A stretch of DNA of 52,700 bases from NCBI RefSeq assembly GCF_003051105.1, contig NZ_QAOO01000020.1, positions 1 to 52,700 on the forward strand. Reading direction: 5' to 3'. Position 1 is the first letter of the stretch, and every line of letters begins with the position of its first letter. The position numbers and the translations under genes were made by a program. Source of the DNA: Nitrosomonas nitrosa. GTDB taxonomy: Bacteria; Pseudomonadota; Gammaproteobacteria; Burkholderiales; Nitrosomonadaceae. Below, in pieces: positions 8,679-17,852 of the stretch. The notes under the pieces were generated by a model. That model was not told the origin of the DNA. It ran no database searches and worked only from the letters and a program-made list of their open reading frames with translations.

Positions 8679-9659
8679 TTACATGACAGATAAATGAGGC
8701 TGGATCAATACATGGATCGGTTTTGGGTTGATACTGAATTCAAGCATGCTGCCCGCTACAATATCACGGTTGCGAAAATAATCGCCATCGACCTGCATTG
8801 GGTAGGATGGCGCATGTAACATAAGCGATATATTTTTTCCTGAATAATATTGCAGAGGGAGGTCGGCACGCTTGCGCCGGAGCATGTACCACGCTTTGAT
8901 CATTTCATGATAGCGCTGCGCTCCGGGTAAAAAACCAACAACCAGTTCTTTTAGGGAGGGACTAGCAGAAGGTACGAGTTGTAAATTTCTAGCGTAAGCT
9001 GCGCTGTTTGCCACAATAATGTATCCTGATTGACTATCGACAACCACTTGACCATCGACTGAGATCGTGACGGTTGGATGATGCAATGAAGCCAGTGCGC
9101 TCAATCCACACCAGACATAAGTAAAATCGCTGATCGGCCCTTTTCGCCTACCAATTCGTTTGACCGTCAACGAGTCAAAACCCATCGATGCCATGATAAA
9201 AAATGGTTTCGCCCCTCGAATCCCATTACCGCTGATTACCCCATAAAATTGTTCTAAACATTGACTGCGCTCAAGCGCCTTGAGTAAATTCTCTGTATTT
9301 GCGCTCATACCATACGAATGGGCAAATAACGATTCATTCCCGCCAGGGACCACATAAAGGGGAAGTTTCGTTTCACTGAGCAAAGGAAGTAGTTTTCTGA
9401 CTGTACCATCCCCCCCCACGACGACCAGCAAATCATAAGCGCTTATTTCACTTACGCTACGCATGTAGGCTTTCATCTTTTTTTCAGACTCGCTTACTTC
9501 AACGAGTTTACCGTGATGAACGAGAAATTCTCCTAATCTGTGAGCTAATGCCCGCGTGTTCCCTACACTAGAGATCGGATTGAAAATAATCAATATTTTC
9601 TCTGGTGTAGGAATATCGATAAACACGCTATTGCTTTGAAATAAAGAATTGTTTCTCAC
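8679..9659 (-). CDS. Diacylglycerol/lipid kinase family protein (DAGK catalytic domain)
   Basis: The 326-residue protein has the DAGK catalytic fold. KILIIFNPISSVGNT is at the N-terminus and the nucleotide-binding LLVVVGGDGTVRKLL lies at about residues 76-90. VVPGGNESLFAHSYG stands where the family usually has a PxGTxNDxA motif. The C-terminal half carries the beta-sandwich found in YegS-like kinases. It should phosphorylate a lipid or sphingoid-type substrate at the inner membrane. The substrate is unknown, and the altered second motif (GGNES) argues for a divergent subfamily. It lies downstream of the porin gene on the same strand, 138 bases away, and may share its transcript. Confidence 0.8.
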   Translation of the reverse strand: MRNNSLFQSNSVFIDIPTPEKILIIFNPISSVGNTRALAHRLGEFLVHHGKLVEVSESEKKMKAYMRSVSEISAYDLLVVVGGDGTVRKLLPLLSETKLPLYVVPGGNESLFAHSYGMSANTENLLKALERSQCLEQFYGVISGNGIRGAKPFFIMASMGFDSLTVKRIGRRKGPISDFTYVWCGLSALASLHHPTVTISVDGQVVVDSQSGYIIVANSAAYARNLQLVPSASPSLKELVVGFLPGAQRYHEMIKAWYMLRRKRADLPLQYYSGKNISLMLHAPSYPMQVDGDYFRNRDIVAGSMLEFSINPKPIHVLIQPHLSVM

Positions 9660-9797
9660 AGGGAAATCGGTTGGATGGGTCTACAAACCTTTATATACCT
9701 GGTATAAATTTGAATGACGGCATCCCTCAATTTTCGTATAGCTAAGCTAAAGAATGATGACACAACGCATCGCCTGCACGCGTTTTGTATCCACATC

Positions 9798-11285
9798 TCA
9801 ATAATTCCATTGCAGCTGGAAACGCATGATATTCGCATCATTGACATGCTTGAGCGTTCTCACGTTGGTCCTTTCCATGTTTGCATAAGCAACCGTTAAT
9901 TCAACTCCTGACCAGTACTTCCACTCGACGCCTACTTCTGTCTCGCGAACCTTACTAAAAGGCGCATTAACGCTGTCTTTTTCTGCACCATCGTATCTCT
10001 GCCATTTGACATAAGGAATCCATGTGCCCCAGCTACCATCGATTTTATACATGGCTTGCACATAACCACCATGGATATCGTCGGACTCTATCCGGCTTAG
10101 ATCTGCACTCAGTTGAGGTGATTTACCCCAGTTCCATTCAGTTTGGAAACCAAAGGGCTGAGGATAAAGGACGGCATGCAAACCTACACGCGTATCTCGA
10201 TGACCTTTACTATCAAAGGTAGGCTTATCCAAGATCCCAGCAGCCACATTGGTTGCTACGGTTGGCACAAAACGCCCTGTATAACCATAAAAGCCTGCTT
10301 CAAAAAACTGCCCATTGCTGAACTCGAATGGATAAGTCACCCTAGCGGCAAGATGCACGTTATCGTTTTTATCGCTCTGGTTGAGACCTTGTCCCGTATA
10401 GGCACCAAAGCCGATAACGCCATAATCGCCCGAGCCCTTCAAATCCTTTTTAAGGAATTCAAAGCGTTTTTGTACATGTTCTGGTGTCCAGTAAAAAAAC
10501 ACCCCGGTATCACGTTCGTTACGCACACCACTGGCTAAAGGATCCGCGCGTTCAAACGCGAGGCGATCTCGGCTAGATTGCAATAATTCAAAGCTGTTTG
10601 GAATTTTAGAAAGACCAGGCCGAATCCTAAATTCTTTCTTTTTATCGAAATAAATATCACCATACATATCCCGAACACCAACAGTCCCATTTGCAAATTC
10701 TGATTGCATATAGAGGCTTAAGTGGTCTGAAATATCACCCTGGAAAACTAAACGCGCACGACGAATAAAAAAATTAGTATCCTCTTCAATTGATCTATCC
10801 CCTGGAGATGACAAATTCTCTACATCTCCAGATAAACCGGCACTTTGGCGGAATTGGGTATATCCACCAATCTTGATTCGGTCATACCATTTCTTTTCTT
10901 CCTTTCCAGCCGAAGCTTTCTGTGGCGCTACTTGCTGGCTTTGCTCAGCCACCGTCTGTGTTGCTGTTGATTGCTCTGCAGCGGGCGCTCCACGCATCGC
11001 CGGTTCTTCTACTTTTTGGTTAACCCTGGAGACCGCTGGAACGTGAGTTTCTTCCTGAGAAGCTGAATTCTCAACTCTTTTTACCTGTTCGAACTCACCC
11101 AGCTTGACCCGATTCTTTCCTGGTGTGGTATAGACCTGATTTGTTTCCACATCCACATACAAAATTAACGTGGCGGCTGATAAAACCGGACTTCCAAGAG
11201 AAGCCATGCAAAGCGCAACATTACTCAGCAACTTGCCAATTCTTTTATCTTGATTTTTTCCAGATTTACTCATTTTTTTCTTCAA
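9798..11285 (-). CDS. OprO/OprP-type (phosphate-selective) outer-membrane porin
   Basis: This is a 495-residue outer-membrane beta-barrel. A basic N-region and hydrophobic core end near PVLSAAT (signal peptide). A linker of about 100 residues rich in Ala, Gln and Glu may contact the periplasm or form a coiled coil. The barrel starts at IKIGGYTQFRQ and shows FFIRRARLVFQGDISDHLSL, the hallmark early strands of the phosphate-selective porin O/P family. It ends in an aromatic residue (QLQWNY), as outer-membrane proteins do for BAM recognition. A triple 11-bp Pho-box-like repeat upstream suggests phosphate-starvation control. Anion selectivity is inferred from the family. Confidence 0.85.
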   Translation of the reverse strand: MKKKMSKSGKNQDKRIGKLLSNVALCMASLGSPVLSAATLILYVDVETNQVYTTPGKNRVKLGEFEQVKRVENSASQEETHVPAVSRVNQKVEEPAMRGAPAAEQSTATQTVAEQSQQVAPQKASAGKEEKKWYDRIKIGGYTQFRQSAGLSGDVENLSSPGDRSIEEDTNFFIRRARLVFQGDISDHLSLYMQSEFANGTVGVRDMYGDIYFDKKKEFRIRPGLSKIPNSFELLQSSRDRLAFERADPLASGVRNERDTGVFFYWTPEHVQKRFEFLKKDLKGSGDYGVIGFGAYTGQGLNQSDKNDNVHLAARVTYPFEFSNGQFFEAGFYGYTGRFVPTVATNVAAGILDKPTFDSKGHRDTRVGLHAVLYPQPFGFQTEWNWGKSPQLSADLSRIESDDIHGGYVQAMYKIDGSWGTWIPYVKWQRYDGAEKDSVNAPFSKVRETEVGVEWKYWSGVELTVAYANMERTNVRTLKHVNDANIMRFQLQWNY

Positions 11286-11309
11286 TGAACAATAACTGGA
11301 AGGCAGGTT

Positions 11310-11338
11310 ATTACAATCTTGTTACAGTTTTATTACAA
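11310..11338 (-). promoter_or_regulatory. Three-unit Pho-box-like array upstream of the porin
   Basis: Read on the minus strand, TTGTAAT, CTGTAAC and TTGTAAT recur with an exact 11-base period (cores at 11332-11338, 11321-11327 and 11310-11316). PhoB sites are direct repeats of a CTGTCAT-like heptamer with this spacing. The array ends about 25 bases before the porin ATG, a position suited to activation. Confidence 0.55.
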
Positions 11339-11518
11339 GCAGATAAAAGCTGGTCTTTACTGTATCCACTACTGAATGCATCGGTCAATGCATTCCAGAA
11401 GAGCAACATGATTCAAGAAATGTCAAAGAATGCGATCAATGAAAATCACGATAGAGGCTGGCGAATTGAAAAATCTGTTGAATAAGCCACTACCTGCTTG
11501 CTTTAGCAGTGATTAACA

Positions 11519-14242
11519 TCAAACAACGTAATAGCGACGGATCCAATATTTCTCAATTTCAACCACTAGAAAAAGCATTACGCCCAATGCAACGATCTTG
11601 GACCAAGCAGCGGCATCAATCGCAGCCGTCCCAAATAAGTGCTGCATTAAAGGATTGTAGGTAAATAAAAGCTGAATCATTATGAGCAAGACAATTGCAA
11701 ATAGGGCGTATAAGTTTCCCATCAACCCTTTGTAAGATAGTGCGGATGCCAGCAAATAACGGCAATTGAATAAATACCAGATTTCTCCCATCACTAATGC
11801 ATTTACCGCAACAGTCCGGCACACCTCAATACCGCTCCCCTGCGCCTGTTCCCATAGAAACAATCCCAGCACACCACCGGTCAGCAGCAAGGATACGAAT
11901 GCTATACGCCATAGCATGAAACGTGACAAGATGGGTTCATTGGAACGATGTGGAGGACGCTGCATAATATCCGATTCAGCTCGCTCAAAAGCAAGCGACA
12001 AGGAAAGTGTGATCGCAGTCACCATATTGACCCACAGTATCTGCACAGGGGTAATCGGCAATGTCGCCATGCCAAGAAGAATAGCGATTACTAGCATACC
12101 GGCTTCTCCACAACTGGTAGGCATGATGTAGACGATAGTTTTTCTGATGTTATCGTAGACCGTCCGCCCTTCTTCCACTGCATGCGTAATCGTGGCGAAG
12201 TTATCATCGGTAATCACCATTTCCGAAGCTTCTTTGGCAACTTCGGTTCCTTTCTTCCCCATGGCTACACCGATATCAGCCCGCTTCAGAGCAGGCGCGT
12301 CGTTAACGCCATCACCAGTCATGGCAACGATTTCGCCGTTTGCTTGCAAAGCTTGCACCAATCTCAGCTTGTGTTCTGGACTGGATCGAGCAAAGATATC
12401 GGTGTGCAAAACAGTAGCGCGTAACTGCTCTTCATCCATCCGTTCTAAATCGACCCCATGTAATGCAGCCCGCCCATCTCCAATGCCAAGCTGCATACCA
12501 ATCGCCAGAGCGGTTGCGATATGATCTCCCGTGATCATTTTGACGTTTATTCCGGCTGACCGACATTTCTGTACAGCTTCAATAGCTTCCTCTCGAGGAG
12601 GATCGATAATGCCGACTAATCCAAGTATCGTAAAACCGCTACGAACATGATCAAATGTCAGCTTCACTTGACCTTCTTCAGCGGATTTAACCGCAATGGC
12701 GAGTATTCGTTGCCCTGATGCCGCAGCCGCTTGCATTTGGCTGAGCCAGTAATGGTGACTCGATGGACGGTCACCACTTCTACACCGCTCCTGTGTGCAA
12801 ATTGCCAGCACTTCTTCTGGTGCGCCTTTGAGAAAAATATACCCCTGCCCAGCCTTATCACGATGCAAGCTCGCCATAAAGCGATGTTCAGATGCAAAAG
12901 GAATGACATCGATACGCGGTAACCTTACATGTTCTGACAAAGTGTTCAACCTCGCCTTCATGGCGAGTGTTAGCAAAGCACCTTCTGTTGGGTCACCCTC
13001 AATAACCCATTGCCCTTCACGTTCATGTAATTGTGCATCATTACATAGCAATCCCACCCGAAAAAGATCATGTATCTCCGGGAATTCAGCTACTGAAATT
13101 TCCTGGCCATTCAGGCTGAATCCTCCGACTGGTGCATAGCCTGCGCCACTGATCTCCAGTCGATAATCGGCCATAATGATCTGCCTCACCGTCATTTCAT
13201 TTCGTGTCAGGGTCCCCGTCTTATCGGTACAAATAACGGTGACTGCACCCAAAGCTTCCACGGCAGGCAGACGCCGGATAATGGTATGCCGCTTAGCCAT
13301 CATCTGGACGCTCACCGCCAGCGTAATGGTCATGATCGCGGGCAATCCCTCAGGAATGGCCGCAACTGCTATACTGACTGCCGCTAGAAGCATTACATCC
13401 AAACGATAATGCCCAAGCAGCATGCCGTACACCAACATAGCGATAGCCAACACCATGATCACACCACTCAACCAGCGACCAAATACAGCCAATTGTCTCA
13501 GTAGGGGCGTCTCGATAGTATCCACGTGTTCGAGCAGTACACTGATACGTCCAATCTCGGTTCGGTCACTGGTCGCCACCACGATACCTGCCCCTTGTCC
13601 GTACACCACGAGCGTACTCGAATAAGCCATGCAAAAACGATCACCAATCGAGGCTTGTTCGGGAACAGGGGTAACCGCTTTTTCCACGGGGACAGATTCA
13701 CCAGTCAAAGCGGCTTCTTCGATACGCAAATTTTTAACATTGAATAACCGTAGATCAGCCGGGACCTTATCGCCAGGTTGAAGTAACACGATGTCGCCTG
13801 GCACCAGATCCTCGGCAGGAATTTGCATGCGCTTGCCATCGCGCAGAACCATCGCATTGAGTGAGAGCATACGCCGGATGGCACTCAAGGCTTTTTCTGC
13901 TTTGCCTTCCTGTATGAATCCGATAAGAGCATTGATCACGACGACACCAATCACAACAGCGGTATCGACCCATTGACCAAGCACCGCCGTCACCATTGCG
14001 GCGGCCAGCAACACATAAATCAATACATTGTGGAATTGCAAAAAAAATCGCTTCCATGCGCTACGCTGCTGGGGTGGTCTCAAACGGTTAGGTCCGTATT
14101 GCAGCTGACGTTGTATTACATCCTTTTCTGAAAGACCATTCTGTTGGGATTGAAGATCAAGCAATACCTGTTCTACTGATTGGCTATGCCATGTACTGTT
14201 GCGAGGGGGTTCAAGTATGGCCAAGTATCGCTCCTTCATCAT
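11519..14242 (-). CDS. P-type cation-transporting ATPase (type II, Ca2+-ATPase-like)
   Basis: This is a 907-residue inner-membrane pump. The N-terminal cation-ATPase domain contains [13 protein letters not shown], with the first helices at about residues 60-100. The actuator loop has TGES. The M4 motif PEGLP is at about 297, which places it with the type II (Ca2+, Na+/K+-like) ATPases rather than heavy-metal pumps. The phosphorylated Asp lies in [10 protein letters not shown] at about 339. The hinge [20 protein letters not shown] and a C-terminal block of six helices complete it. The ion is not fixed by sequence alone. The start is ambiguous: AAGGAG precedes a TTG at 14224 (LAILEPP) with ideal spacing, whereas ATG 14242 has no clear ribosome site. 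Confidence 0.88.
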   Translation of the reverse strand: MMKERYLAILEPPRNSTWHSQSVEQVLLDLQSQQNGLSEKDVIQRQLQYGPNRLRPPQQRSAWKRFFLQFHNVLIYVLLAAAMVTAVLGQWVDTAVVIGVVVINALIGFIQEGKAEKALSAIRRMLSLNAMVLRDGKRMQIPAEDLVPGDIVLLQPGDKVPADLRLFNVKNLRIEEAALTGESVPVEKAVTPVPEQASIGDRFCMAYSSTLVVYGQGAGIVVATSDRTEIGRISVLLEHVDTIETPLLRQLAVFGRWLSGVIMVLAIAMLVYGMLLGHYRLDVMLLAAVSIAVAAIPEGLPAIMTITLAVSVQMMAKRHTIIRRLPAVEALGAVTVICTDKTGTLTRNEMTVRQIIMADYRLEISGAGYAPVGGFSLNGQEISVAEFPEIHDLFRVGLLCNDAQLHEREGQWVIEGDPTEGALLTLAMKARLNTLSEHVRLPRIDVIPFASEHRFMASLHRDKAGQGYIFLKGAPEEVLAICTQERCRSGDRPSSHHYWLSQMQAAAASGQRILAIAVKSAEEGQVKLTFDHVRSGFTILGLVGIIDPPREEAIEAVQKCRSAGINVKMITGDHIATALAIGMQLGIGDGRAALHGVDLERMDEEQLRATVLHTDIFARSSPEHKLRLVQALQANGEIVAMTGDGVNDAPALKRADIGVAMGKKGTEVAKEASEMVITDDNFATITHAVEEGRTVYDNIRKTIVYIMPTSCGEAGMLVIAILLGMATLPITPVQILWVNMVTAITLSLSLAFERAESDIMQRPPHRSNEPILSRFMLWRIAFVSLLLTGGVLGLFLWEQAQGSGIEVCRTVAVNALVMGEIWYLFNCRYLLASALSYKGLMGNLYALFAIVLLIMIQLLFTYNPLMQHLFGTAAIDAAAWSKIVALGVMLFLVVEIEKYWIRRYYVV

Positions 14243-14318
14243 CCGCTTAATTTATAGCCTTAATTATGTTACCTTGTAGTAAAACGAAACATGGCCCAGT
14301 TTATTATAGGAGATCAGG

Positions 14319-14846
14319 ATGAACCACATGCAGAACATCATCTTAGTTTGGTCACTCTTATCGTTTGCAAGTATTATTCAAGCCCATAACCAAGCACCTT
14401 TCGGCAATCAGATAAAAGGAGTTTCGAATTATAATCGGGCCACAACGCAAGTTGCCACTGGCGGCTCATTGGGTGAAAGCGGTGTACAGGAACTGGCTAC
14501 GCAAGGTTTTAAGACAATCATCGATTTGCGTACTGAAGCCGAAGGTACCGATATTGAAAAACAGGCCGTCGAACAAGCGGGCATGCGCTACATCAATATC
14601 CCTGTCACAGCAAAAGGTATCGATGATGTCCAACTATCCGCTTTTATTGACACCATTGAACACGCCACCCCACCCATACTCGTGCATTGTGCATCGGGTA
14701 ATCGTGCCGGTGCGATGTGGGCTGCTTATCGCTTGCACAAAGGGATTGCGCTCGACATCGCCTTGGAAGAGGGTCGCACAGCAGGAATGCAAATCGGCAT
14801 GGAGGAAAAGATTAAAGAATCTTGCCGTGTAAATAATTTGTGCTGA
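14319..14846 (+). CDS. Periplasmic protein-tyrosine/dual-specificity-like phosphatase
   Basis: This 175-residue protein has a signal peptide ending near IIQAHNQA. The PTP-fold signature HCxxGxR appears as VHCASGNRAGAMW at about residues 124-136, supplying the Cys nucleophile and Arg. TIIDLRTEAEG upstream is a typical early strand of the beta-lactamase-hydrolase-like/DSP group. The ribosome site AGGAGAT lies seven bases before the ATG. It is divergent from the P-type ATPase. The substrate is unknown. Confidence 0.8.
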   Translation: MNHMQNIILVWSLLSFASIIQAHNQAPFGNQIKGVSNYNRATTQVATGGSLGESGVQELATQGFKTIIDLRTEAEGTDIEKQAVEQAGMRYINIPVTAKGIDDVQLSAFIDTIEHATPPILVHCASGNRAGAMWAAYRLHKGIALDIALEEGRTAGMQIGMEEKIKESCRVNNLC

Positions 14847-14851
14847 AAATG

Positions 14852-14880
14852 GTTCAATCCCCTATTAAGCCTGATTGAAC
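14852..14880. terminator. Hairpin between the phosphatase and the deacetylase genes
   Basis: GTTCAATC (14852-14859) and GATTGAAC (14873-14880) form a perfect 8-bp stem with a 13-base loop just after the phosphatase stop codon. No T-run follows, so it is a weak terminator candidate. Confidence 0.35.
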
Positions 14881-14982
14881 TTACACGATAACACACCACA
14901 CCAGTCGTAATACATCAGGGGATTACTTAAAGCTGGATCAAAGTTCATGGATTCCTATTTACGCAACTTCTAATCTAATCAA

Positions 14983-15933
14983 TCAGACCACTTCGATCTT
15001 GTTGAAGGTATTCTGCGCCATTCGTAACACATAGAAAAGCTCACTTTTGTCCCATGGGGTAAATCGTGGCAGCTGGAATACATCATCATGCCCTTTAGCC
15101 GCACCCCAGGCAGTGGATACAGCCGCTTCAAACCCTAACTGCTTGACCATTTCGACGTGATCTGCACAGTAATCCTTTCCCGGTTTGCCGTTTGGATAAG
15201 CAAACAAACGGACTGGCGCGCCAATAATTCCTTCTAGGGCTTCTTTACCATTGGCTATTTCAGTCAGCGCGATAGTATTGTTGACCTTTGACAGAATAGG
15301 ATGAGTTACTGTATGCCCGCCAATCTCCATACCCGCATTATGTAACTGCCTGACTTGATCGGAAGTCATCATGAGATCATTCGGTAGATTTGCAGCAATA
15401 CGTGTTCTAATTTCCTCAACCTGCAATTGCCTAACTTCGTGAGGCAGATATTTGAGAATTTCTATAATGTTAAAAAGTGCCTCTCGCCGCTGCGTCAAGG
15501 TAGAAATTATATGGGTGCCCAAATTGATCTCATCGAGAGCCAGCCGCTCCCCTTGCGCTTGGCGTACAGATTCAATTACTGTGTCATTCCACATTCTGCC
15601 TCCATCAAGAAAACCTGAAGCGATAAAAAAGGTTGCCGATACGTTATATTTCTGGAGAATGGGCAAGGCAATTTCTGCGTTATCCGCATAACCATCATCA
15701 AAAGTGATACTGACCGCGCGACTCGGCAATGTGCCTTGCCGCAGTCGCTTAATAGCCTCGTACAAAGGCAAGACATTGAAATTTTTAGTCAAATAACCAA
15801 GTTGCTTCTCAAAACTATTGACGTCCCCTCCTCCCACTAAGGGATCGGGATTAGGTAGAACGCGATGGTAAATAACAATAGATAATCTTGCATTTTTACC
15901 GGCAGGTGAAAACAGGGAAGACAATATTTTCAT
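14983..15933 (-). CDS. Polysaccharide deacetylase family protein
   Basis: The 316-residue protein has a NodB-homology carbohydrate-esterase (CE4) domain. The metal-binding motif SITFDDGYADNAEIALPIL is at about residue 75. The second motif is IGGHTVTHPILS (HxxxH). FAYPNGKPGKDY is the third conserved motif. Such enzymes remove N-acetyl groups from surface glycans. There is no clear signal peptide (MKILSSLFSPAGK), so a cytoplasmic or unusual location is possible. It is the last gene of the minus-strand polysaccharide cluster. Confidence 0.85.
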   Translation of the reverse strand: MKILSSLFSPAGKNARLSIVIYHRVLPNPDPLVGGGDVNSFEKQLGYLTKNFNVLPLYEAIKRLRQGTLPSRAVSITFDDGYADNAEIALPILQKYNVSATFFIASGFLDGGRMWNDTVIESVRQAQGERLALDEINLGTHIISTLTQRREALFNIIEILKYLPHEVRQLQVEEIRTRIAANLPNDLMMTSDQVRQLHNAGMEIGGHTVTHPILSKVNNTIALTEIANGKEALEGIIGAPVRLFAYPNGKPGKDYCADHVEMVKQLGFEAAVSTAWGAAKGHDDVFQLPRFTPWDKSELFYVLRMAQNTFNKIEVV

Positions 15934-15941
15934 AGACTTAC

Positions 15942-16181
15942 CTACGAACGTGTGTCATGAAAGATATTGATCAAGCAAAAAGGGTAAAGAGCGTTTACCA
16001 CAGACGATAAAGACATGACTAAGTAGCATAATCGGTTTTCTAAGCCAGTCACTAACCATCCCGCAACCCGAACACCATAATGAACATGATCTGTATACTT
16101 TTCAATCCGTCTGCGCCAGCTTTCTTCGAATCGACGCTGTGGCAGCAGCTCAGCCATTTCGCAAAGTTTGTACTTGACCAT
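15942..16181 (-). CDS. Short hypothetical ORF in the polysaccharide cluster
   Basis: This 79-residue frame overlaps the end of the O-glycosylation ligase gene by 32 bases and stops eight bases before the deacetylase. Overlap and same-strand spacing suit a real operon gene. The N-terminus is basic (RRFEESWRRRIEKY) and the C-terminal half is hydrophobic. I recognise no family. It could be a remnant of a lost glycosyltransferase or a chance ORF. Confidence 0.3.
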   Translation of the reverse strand: MVKYKLCEMAELLPQRRFEESWRRRIEKYTDHVHYGVRVAGWLVTGLENRLCYLVMSLSSVVNALYPFCLINIFHDTRS

Positions 16182-17499
16182 TACCCCGCTTCCCAGAATA
16201 GGAAGTTAATCGATATGCAGGCTCATTGATCTGATTTTGAACGTTCATCGCTAATTCTCGCTGTAGAATACGCTGCGTTAAAACCAGCATGACGATTAAA
16301 TGGTAAGGAAGATCAAAATACGCCAATCCCAGAAACGCTCCTCCGACCGCGTAACCCACCAAACTGACCTGAATCATAGCAGCAAGATCATAGGCCCATT
16401 TATGTTCTACAGATTTTTTGGTCAATTTCATAATTTTACTTGCAGTTCTCCAAGCAAGAAATCCTAGGATCAAAAAAACTACCAAACCCAAAAATCCCTG
16501 TTCACCCAGCATCTCGAAATAAATGCTATGTACATCATGATAATTTCCAGTGCCCTGCTCGACTAAGCCAGGAGTAAAACGCTCATAATTTTCCTTATGA
16601 AAAGATTCAAATCCACCCCCCGTTAGCGGTCGCGCCAGAGCCAATTGATAGGCAAATGTCCATGCTTGTATCCTGCCTTGCGCTGAAGCATCTTGTTCGT
16701 AATCGCTGATTGTCGACATGCGATCATGCCATTCTTGCGGCATAAACATGAAAATAAAAGGAATCATGAAAAGAATGACCATAAGCGGCACGAGCTTTTT
16801 ACTACTTTTCATCCAAAGAAAGAAGCCAATAGCTGCGATCGCGAGTAACGCTCCACGTGACTGGGTACCTAAAATAGCGATAGGTATCAGCACCAAGGAA
16901 GCAATTAATCCAGCACGTACCCATTTGTGAGTCGCTTGAAGAAATAAATACCAAACAAGTGGCAGTATGATAACCAATGCCAAGCCAATTTCAGTATTGC
17001 CAGCAATAAAACTACCCTCTGGCCCTAACACGTGGTTTGCACCGCCAGAAACCAGTGTAAAGATGCCCCCTTTTACCCCAAAAAAACCAATTGAAGCGAT
17101 GATAACCCATATCAGGCTTTCAAGTTTCTTCCTATCGCCCATCACCCACAAAGTAATAAAAATGAAAAGCTGGATTTTTATCACTTTATCCCATTGAGCC
17201 CATGAACTATCAGGTTGAAGGGAAAAAATCGTGGAAATCAGGAAACAAATATTCAGAACAATTAGCCAGCCGATGATAGGGTGCCAAAAAAACGTTAATT
17301 TCTTCCTGGAGACCACTAAAGAGATTAAAGTCACCACAGCAACTATGAGTGCAAAAGGAAAATTGTAGGCAAATCCCCACCCCAGCCTATGAGGATTCAT
17401 ATAGCCAATCCATGACCATAGAAGCACACCGATATGGGGATTAGCGAATACAAAAGGTAATACACCAAAAAATATGGTGGCAACCAGCAGATCTCTCAC
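16150..17499 (-). CDS. Putative O-glycosylation ligase (exosortase A-associated type)
   Basis: This is an inner-membrane protein of 449 residues with about ten helices and a Wzy_C/O-antigen-ligase core. LGTQSRGALLAI carries the conserved Arg, and LTGGGFESF precedes the large periplasmic loop, where VHSIYFEMLGEQGFLGLV holds the essential His. The opening MRDLLVATIFFGVLPF with WIGYMNPHRLGWG is characteristic of the ligase associated with exosortase A loci. No exosortase is in the window. The start is GTG with a strong AAGGGGGG ribosome site about six bases upstream. It probably joins a lipid-linked glycan to protein or lipid on the periplasmic face. Confidence 0.82.
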   Translation of the reverse strand: MRDLLVATIFFGVLPFVFANPHIGVLLWSWIGYMNPHRLGWGFAYNFPFALIVAVVTLISLVVSRKKLTFFWHPIIGWLIVLNICFLISTIFSLQPDSSWAQWDKVIKIQLFIFITLWVMGDRKKLESLIWVIIASIGFFGVKGGIFTLVSGGANHVLGPEGSFIAGNTEIGLALVIILPLVWYLFLQATHKWVRAGLIASLVLIPIAILGTQSRGALLAIAAIGFFLWMKSSKKLVPLMVILFMIPFIFMFMPQEWHDRMSTISDYEQDASAQGRIQAWTFAYQLALARPLTGGGFESFHKENYERFTPGLVEQGTGNYHDVHSIYFEMLGEQGFLGLVVFLILGFLAWRTASKIMKLTKKSVEHKWAYDLAAMIQVSLVGYAVGGAFLGLAYFDLPYHLIVMLVLTQRILQRELAMNVQNQINEPAYRLTSYSGKRGNGQVQTLRNG

Positions 17500-17852
17500 A
17501 GATTACCCCCCTTATTGATATCTCCTTCATAATCATATCGCCAAGCTGCTTTTCTCTTAACGAGGAAGGTATGTCGGGAACAAAAAAACATAAAGGATGC
17601 AGAAGGGTTTTTTATTCTAAAAACTCAGAATATTAATTAAAGTGGTAGTTTTATATCGGATCATTTTAGTGAGACTTTACGAACATTGATACTTGCATAG
17701 CTAAATAAACTAGCACCCTAATCGAAAAGTAATTTTAACCTTTACAATAACACAATAAGATAAACACTCTCGATGATCTGCATTAAGTTGATAATCCATG
17801 CAGTTAACTTGGTATTGTTCGCCCATTATAGCCATCAATAATCAATTTACGG
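17500..17852. other. Intergenic region, no gene recognised
   Basis: This AT-rich stretch of about 350 bases separates the VanZ/ligase fusion from the O-glycosylation ligase on the same strand. The ligase ribosome site is at its left edge. I see no clear promoter, terminator or small gene. Its length suggests the ligase has its own promoter. Confidence 0.45.

Noticed and set aside
9656..9847. Small minus-strand ORF between lipid kinase and porin
   Set aside because: It overlaps the porin C-terminus in another frame and has no protein-like features.
13176..13701. Several plus-strand ORFs inside the P-type ATPase gene
   Set aside because: They are antisense frames of a clearly coding gene.
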